Assembly: GCF_002777825.1 (NCBI RefSeq)
Contig: NZ_MEIR01000080.1
Span: forward strand, 310,001-374,000
Source: Snodgrassella alvi
Lineage (GTDB): Bacteria > Pseudomonadota > Gammaproteobacteria > Burkholderiales > Neisseriaceae
DNA: 64,000 nucleotides
Direction: 5' to 3'
Shown here: positions 59,633 to 64,000 of the stretch, piece after piece
How positions within the stretch are numbered: position 1 is the stretch's first letter
Layout of the letters: each line of letters begins with the position of its first letter
Translations under genes and position numbers: made by a program
Notes under the pieces: generated by a model
What the model was told of the DNA's origin: nothing
Database searches by the model: none
What the model saw: the letters and a program-made list of their open reading frames with translations, nothing else

Positions 59633-62600
59633 AAATTTCTTAAAAGGCAAAAGACACTGTTTTCAGCAGTTACTGCTGCACTGATTGTTTTTCCTGCATG
59701 GCAGGTTCAGGCTGGAGCTAATATATTTGCCGATATCCCGCTACATTTACAAAACTCATCTACGACTACAGATGCCAATGGTGTTAAGCCCAATATTACC
59801 TTATTTATTGATGATTCTGCCAGTATGCGAGAAAAAATTAAAGAAAACTTCTCGTATAGATGTAGAAGTCGCAAATCAATAAGAAAAAACGCGAAGGGAG
59901 ACACCATAGCTTGGACTCCATGGAGTGACTATGAGTATGGAAAAGAAGAGAAACCAGCCAACACCAATGATATCCAATATAGATGCCGGCCGGATAGAAA
60001 AGTCGATTCAGTTAAAGCTGTTTTGCTGGATATTCTGACAAACTACCACGATAGTATGTATTTTGCTTTCCATCCTCTGCATAAAGGTAGAGAGAATGCA
60101 GCTTATAATACATTTTATGATACTTCAGATCCAACACAATACAATACGCTGGTTGAACTTATCAAAAAAATGGGGACTGGTGGTTCTACACCAACTATAC
60201 GACAATTTCCAGTTGTAGCCAGAAATTTAGTGATGAACAAATTAAAGTATCGCTGTCAGAAATCTTATATCGTTTACCTTTCTGATGGTGAGGCTAAACG
60301 ACAGATAGCCAATGAAAATGATAATAATATTGATGATGATGTAACTACTGACCAGGGTGGTTATTTTGATGGTAATGGTTCATGGAGGCTTGCATGGCGA
60401 CCTGAAAATAATGCTTTTAATGTCAATGATTATTTTGATAATACGGGTAAATGGCTAAATGCAAGAAAAAGAAGAGAATTTTTACGCTCTAACGAGAACA
60501 CCATGCCTTACCGCCTGAAATTTTACACTGAAACATTAAAAGAAAAAAACTTTGGTTCTTATATTTACAATGGTGATGTTTATAACGATCGAGGTACTAT
60601 AGTTTTTCACCCTAGTAAACGTACTACCGATGAAGCAGGTCAACCGTGGGATGCTCCTGTCGAAGCGAATAGTACGCGTCGATTCACTCAAACGGCAGAA
60701 ACCTTTACTATTGGCGTGGGCTTAGGTGAGAAAAATACCAACTTAGGTAAAAAGGCTATTCCATTTATGGAAAATGGTGCCACGCCTCCTGGTCTTCACC
60801 CGACTGGAAATTTCTTTAATGCCAATTCACATAAAGAGATTAAAGAGGCTTTTCAAAAAATCTTCGAATCGATTCAAGGGTCCTCCACTACTACTACTAC
60901 TACTACTACTTCTACTACGCCAACGGTGGCCATATCCCGCTCTGAAAGTAACAATATATCCATTACTGCCATGATTGAATCTGGCGCATGGAGTAGTAAA
61001 ATCTGTATTCGCGAAATTAATAAAGATAAAGAAATTAATACAGGTAAAAAAGATAACAAGTGTACTGCTCAGCCATCATTCAACAACCGTCAGCTATTAT
61101 TGAATGACGGCACTCGTACCTATCTGTATTCAGGAAGTCTAACTGGCTTGAACAATAACACATTCAAGATAAGTAATAATGGCAAAAATCAGTCAGAGTG
61201 GCTAAATGGGCTACTAGCTTGGCTTAGCCGCTCCAAACAGGATGATGCCATCAAAACTGATGACTTTGTACTCGATTACCGTCAACGGACCGCATCACCT
61301 ATAGAGGGATTTGGAAAAACTCGTGACATGGGTGACATGATTGATAATCCAATCATTACCGCAGGTAATATTGATAAGAATAGCGGCCTGCAGAAATACA
61401 TGATTACCTCTGCCAACGATGGCATGGTATATGTTTTCCGCGCTACTAATAATAAGCAATACCCTTATGATTTGAAATTCAACTTCATGCCGATGGGTAT
61501 TGAACGTCAAAGCAATGATGGCTCTGATCTAGTCGCCCATTATTATAAAGATCTTACTTATAATGACTATGGTAGCAGTAAGCATCCGCATCGCTTCCTG
61601 CTGAATGGAGGAATGGTGGTACAGCAAACTGAGCAGAGTAAAGATAGAAATGGTGATGATCGTCCACAACAGACATTTATGGTATCAACAATGGGGCAGG
61701 CCGGACGCGGAGCATTTGCTATCAATATCGGGGGAAATGAGCTGGTTTCCCGCCGACCAATTGCTGTAGATAATATGGGCAGTTCCGGCTGGTATAATGA
61801 CGTATCCCTGTTCCAGACGCCCACCGGATCGAACAATTACTTTGGATTTACCGTGGGAACCCCTGCTATCGCAAGGCTACGGGTAAATGAAGACCCTAAG
61901 GCATCCCCCACTTCTGTAGCCAACCACATCCGCGAAGCCGCATTTATCAGTAACGGATATAATTATTCTTCCACGCTGGCCAGCGATAATGCAAGCCAGC
62001 TCTCCATAGAGTCTGCACTCTATATTTACGATATTCTGGGTGTGGATGTCGGTACTGATGGCTACACCAGAACTGGCTTTAGAAAAGGTGATCTAATTGC
62101 CAAACTTTCTCCACCGTTGACTACTGTCAAGCAGCCTACTGATTCGAAAAATGGTGATAATGGTGATGATTATGAAGAGGATGAACGTACTGGAGGACTT
62201 TCCAGCCCAACAGTGATTGATATTGATGGTGATGGTGTCGCAGATATAGCTTATGCTGGGGATTATGCGGGTAATCTATACCGCTTTGACCTGAGATCAC
62301 CTAATCCTACTAACTGGACTGTGCATAAATTATTTTCAGCCGGTGCCCCCATCACCTCAGCACCTGGTGTAATTCTGGTTAACAATCCACAGAATAATAA
62401 TCCAAATAACAATCAGTATAATCTGAATGCCGTTATTACTTTCGGTACAGGTAGTGATATTTATCAGTCTGATTTATCAAATAAAGATCAGCAGGCTGTA
62501 TATGGTATCTATGACAATCTAAATGATAAAACACCAGCTGAAATTTCAAAACACTCTTTGCTGAAGCAGGAATTAACCACCAATGGTAATTATCGCCAAC

Positions 62601-63181
62601 TTTCAGACAACCGGTTTGACCCAAGAGTTAACCGAGGGTGGTATTTTAATCTGGAGAGCGGTACCGGTGAACGTGTAGTAAGCAAACCTATTACTATTCT
62701 CTATGGTGGCATTATTATTAGTCGAAAATATAAAACCACAAAAGATAGCCAATCGTCTGATCCTTGCTGGAAAACTACACGCACAGAAAAAAGCGAAGTT
62801 TACAGCAGTGTAATACAATACAATATTAAAACAGGCGGAAGACTGGGGGAAAAGGATCCGCATTTAAATGTAAACGACGCACCAGCTGGTGCAGTGATAT
62901 CTATTCAAGGAATGTATGGTCTTAAAATAACTGATCACAATAGTATCGATATAGGTGGTGATTTGACACAGTCAGCATTAAGAAAGCTAGGAGCTCCTAA
63001 TGAGGATCCTCCTGAAAAGGATCCTGATGAAAAGAATCCTAATCTTACGAAAGAATGCACTCGAACATCGATAGAAGGAGGCGATTCACTAGGCAACGCG
63101 GTTGGGACTACAGTTCCTAAATGCCCGATTACATTCAAGCGCTTATCATGGAGAGAAGTTAAAACTGACTATACCAGCTGA
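59600..63181 (+). CDS. pilC: PilC/PilY1-family type IV pilus tip adhesin, copy 2
   Basis: A 1193-residue paralogue of copy 1. The signal peptide probably ends after VQA (residue 38); the VWA-like metal motif is D71-x-S73-x-S75. A poly-Thr linker, coded by an ACT microsatellite, begins near residue 430. The PilY beta-propeller carries the Ca2+ loop D874-x-D876-x-D878-x3-D882. The central and propeller regions are nearly identical to copy 1, while the VWA insertions differ and are longer here. GGAGAG precedes the start. No poly-G tract like that of Neisseria pilC phase variation is present. Confidence 0.93.
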   Translation: MHHKFVKNKKDKFLKRQKTLFSAVTAALIVFPAWQVQAGANIFADIPLHLQNSSTTTDANGVKPNITLFIDDSASMREKIKENFSYRCRSRKSIRKNAKGDTIAWTPWSDYEYGKEEKPANTNDIQYRCRPDRKVDSVKAVLLDILTNYHDSMYFAFHPLHKGRENAAYNTFYDTSDPTQYNTLVELIKKMGTGGSTPTIRQFPVVARNLVMNKLKYRCQKSYIVYLSDGEAKRQIANENDNNIDDDVTTDQGGYFDGNGSWRLAWRPENNAFNVNDYFDNTGKWLNARKRREFLRSNENTMPYRLKFYTETLKEKNFGSYIYNGDVYNDRGTIVFHPSKRTTDEAGQPWDAPVEANSTRRFTQTAETFTIGVGLGEKNTNLGKKAIPFMENGATPPGLHPTGNFFNANSHKEIKEAFQKIFESIQGSSTTTTTTTTSTTPTVAISRSESNNISITAMIESGAWSSKICIREINKDKEINTGKKDNKCTAQPSFNNRQLLLNDGTRTYLYSGSLTGLNNNTFKISNNGKNQSEWLNGLLAWLSRSKQDDAIKTDDFVLDYRQRTASPIEGFGKTRDMGDMIDNPIITAGNIDKNSGLQKYMITSANDGMVYVFRATNNKQYPYDLKFNFMPMGIERQSNDGSDLVAHYYKDLTYNDYGSSKHPHRFLLNGGMVVQQTEQSKDRNGDDRPQQTFMVSTMGQAGRGAFAINIGGNELVSRRPIAVDNMGSSGWYNDVSLFQTPTGSNNYFGFTVGTPAIARLRVNEDPKASPTSVANHIREAAFISNGYNYSSTLASDNASQLSIESALYIYDILGVDVGTDGYTRTGFRKGDLIAKLSPPLTTVKQPTDSKNGDNGDDYEEDERTGGLSSPTVIDIDGDGVADIAYAGDYAGNLYRFDLRSPNPTNWTVHKLFSAGAPITSAPGVILVNNPQNNNPNNNQYNLNAVITFGTGSDIYQSDLSNKDQQAVYGIYDNLNDKTPAEISKHSLLKQELTTNGNYRQLSDNRFDPRVNRGWYFNLESGTGERVVSKPITILYGGIIISRKYKTTKDSQSSDPCWKTTRTEKSEVYSSVIQYNIKTGGRLGEKDPHLNVNDAPAGAVISIQGMYGLKITDHNSIDIGGDLTQSALRKLGAPNEDPPEKDPDEKNPNLTKECTRTSIEGGDSLGNAVGTTVPKCPITFKRLSWREVKTDYTS
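60887..60910 (+). repeat. ACT trinucleotide microsatellite, 8 units, in-frame
   Basis: Eight perfect ACT units within pilC copy 2 code for a poly-Thr linker between the VWA-like domain and the propeller. Unit gain or loss would change linker length without shifting the frame. Confidence 0.95.
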
Positions 63182-63194
63182 ATTCTATTGATCA

Positions 63195-63230
63195 AACAAA
63201 CGGCTAGTTAATACTAGCCGTTTGTTTTTT
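63195..63230 (+). terminator. Terminator after pilC copy 2
   Basis: CAAACGGCTAGT / ACTAGCCGTTTG with a 4-base loop is followed by TTTTTT. It shares the core stem of the copy 1 terminator, so the duplication included the 3' flank. Confidence 0.92.
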
Positions 63231-63262
63231 ATTACATTAAAAATAAACTTTTGGTTTAGACT

Positions 63263-63886
63263 TTAATTAGTAAAATGTCCCAGTTTTTCCATTTTGGTGT
63301 GCAGATAATGCTGGTTTTCAGGATTCTGACCAACATGTAAGGGTACACGATTGACTACATTGATACCTAGCGCTTTGAGTGTGGTTACTTTCTGCGGATT
63401 ATTGGTCATTAGCTGTATTGACTGTACGCCAAGATAGTCGAAAATTTCTTTAGCCAGCGCAAAATCGCGTGCATCTACTGGCAGACCTAAAGCCAGATTG
63501 GCTTCAACTGTATCCAGTCCTTCATCTTGTAGCTTGTAAGCACGTATTTTATTCAGTAAGCCAATGCCGCGCCCTTCCTGGCGTAAATATACAATTACAC
63601 CACATCCTGCTTGCTGCACGGCTTTCATGGCAGCTTCAAGCTGCGGGCCGCAATCGCAACGTTTGGAAAACAAGGCATCGCCTGTAAGACATTCAGAATG
63701 AATTCGTCCAAGTACAGCTTCACCAGTAGCAATATCGCCTACGGTAAGTGCTATGTGCTCCTGCCGGTTGCGTACATCTTCAAATCCATACATGGTAAAT
63801 TCGCCCCACTGCGTAGGTAAACGGCAGGAGGCAATAAAACGTACTGGGCTATGATCTTTAATCTGGTTTTGATGTATTGTAGTCAT
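63263..63886 (-). CDS. ribA: GTP cyclohydrolase II
   Basis: A 207-residue enzyme that opens GTP to start riboflavin synthesis. The zinc cysteines lie in SECLTGDALFSKRCDCG, the catalytic region is YLRQEGRGIGL, and GLPVDARDF and MTNNPQK complete the family signature. It is the stand-alone RibA rather than a RibBA fusion. The upstream gene on the same strand ends 5 bases before its start, so they share an operon. Confidence 0.96.
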   Translation of the reverse strand: MTTIHQNQIKDHSPVRFIASCRLPTQWGEFTMYGFEDVRNRQEHIALTVGDIATGEAVLGRIHSECLTGDALFSKRCDCGPQLEAAMKAVQQAGCGVIVYLRQEGRGIGLLNKIRAYKLQDEGLDTVEANLALGLPVDARDFALAKEIFDYLGVQSIQLMTNNPQKVTTLKALGINVVNRVPLHVGQNPENQHYLHTKMEKLGHFTN

Positions 63887-63891
63887 GATAT

Positions 63892-64000
63892 TTATCCCTT
63901 GATGTGTGCCGTACTGGCATTATGCAGATTTCGCAGCAACGGTGTGATAACAATGGCCATAGCTATCCAGTCGATTAGTTCGGCTTCGGTGATGGCATTA
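63892..64000 (-). CDS. C-terminal end of an unidentified gene (partial)
   Basis: The minus-strand frame from the window edge to TAA at 63892-63894 gives about 35 residues (AELIDWIAMAIVITPLLRN in its middle). It looks like a hydrophobic segment followed by a short polar tail. Its stop is 5 bases from the ribA start, suggesting co-transcription. The family cannot be named from this fragment. Confidence 0.5.
   Translation of the reverse strand, partial: NAITEAELIDWIAMAIVITPLLRNLHNASTAHIKG

Overview
This window looks like a chromosomal segment of an AT-rich member of the Neisseriaceae, most like Snodgrassella or a close relative. That is an inference from gene content, from protein families that resemble Neisseria, from the gene order sdhC-sdhD-sdhA-sdhB-sdhE-gltA-sucA-sucB-lpd, and from large PilC/PilY1 type IV pilus proteins; no search was run. 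Most of the window is ordinary housekeeping sequence. The accessory part is concentrated at about 48.7-63.2 kb, with one isolated accessory gene at 31 kb.

Layout. 0-5 kb: a partial DUF2062 membrane protein, an Smr-domain protein, a UbiH/UbiM-type hydroxylase, and pyrF with lapB and lapA (the E. coli order lapA-lapB-pyrF). 5-14 kb: ilvE behind a clear promoter and a 59-codon upstream ORF, a zinc-finger protein, trxB, fabI, mscL with a C-terminal zinc ribbon, a dihydroorotate-dehydrogenase-like protein, a GST, rlmJ, fbp and a cyclophilin. 14-20 kb: a lipoprotein, cysK, acnB and an M48 metalloprotease. 20-31 kb: trkA-trkH (K+ uptake), a lytic transglycosylase, an isochorismatase-like hydrolase, a universal stress protein, tcdA-scpA overlapping by ATGA, two overlapping hotdog thioesterases, pncB and hslR.

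31-45 kb is the respiratory core. A solitary TIR-like (ThsB-type) gene is followed on the minus strand by the TCA cluster: succinate dehydrogenase with its assembly factor, citrate synthase, and the 2-oxoglutarate dehydrogenase complex. A GntR regulator lies just upstream of sdhC and is divergent from malate dehydrogenase; a perfect 14-bp palindrome lies just upstream of its start. With acnB at 16 kb, most TCA steps are encoded here, but no sucCD follows lpd, where Neisseria carries it; the TIR gene sits there instead. 44.6-48.6 kb: metX-metW (methionine) and argS.

48.7-63.2 kb is a plastic region. It holds two copies of one IS3-family element, each defective in a different way. Between them lie a tRNA-Leu gene and a five-gene tRNA array (Val-Asp-Val-Asp-Val) built of exact 211-bp repeats. 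Next comes a heavily decayed third pilC gene, split by the second IS and missing its middle, and then two large intact pilC/pilY1 paralogues with near-identical terminators, separated by very AT-rich non-coding DNA. The second paralogue has a duplicated translation-start region and an in-frame ACT microsatellite. The window closes with ribA and the C-terminal end of an unidentified gene.
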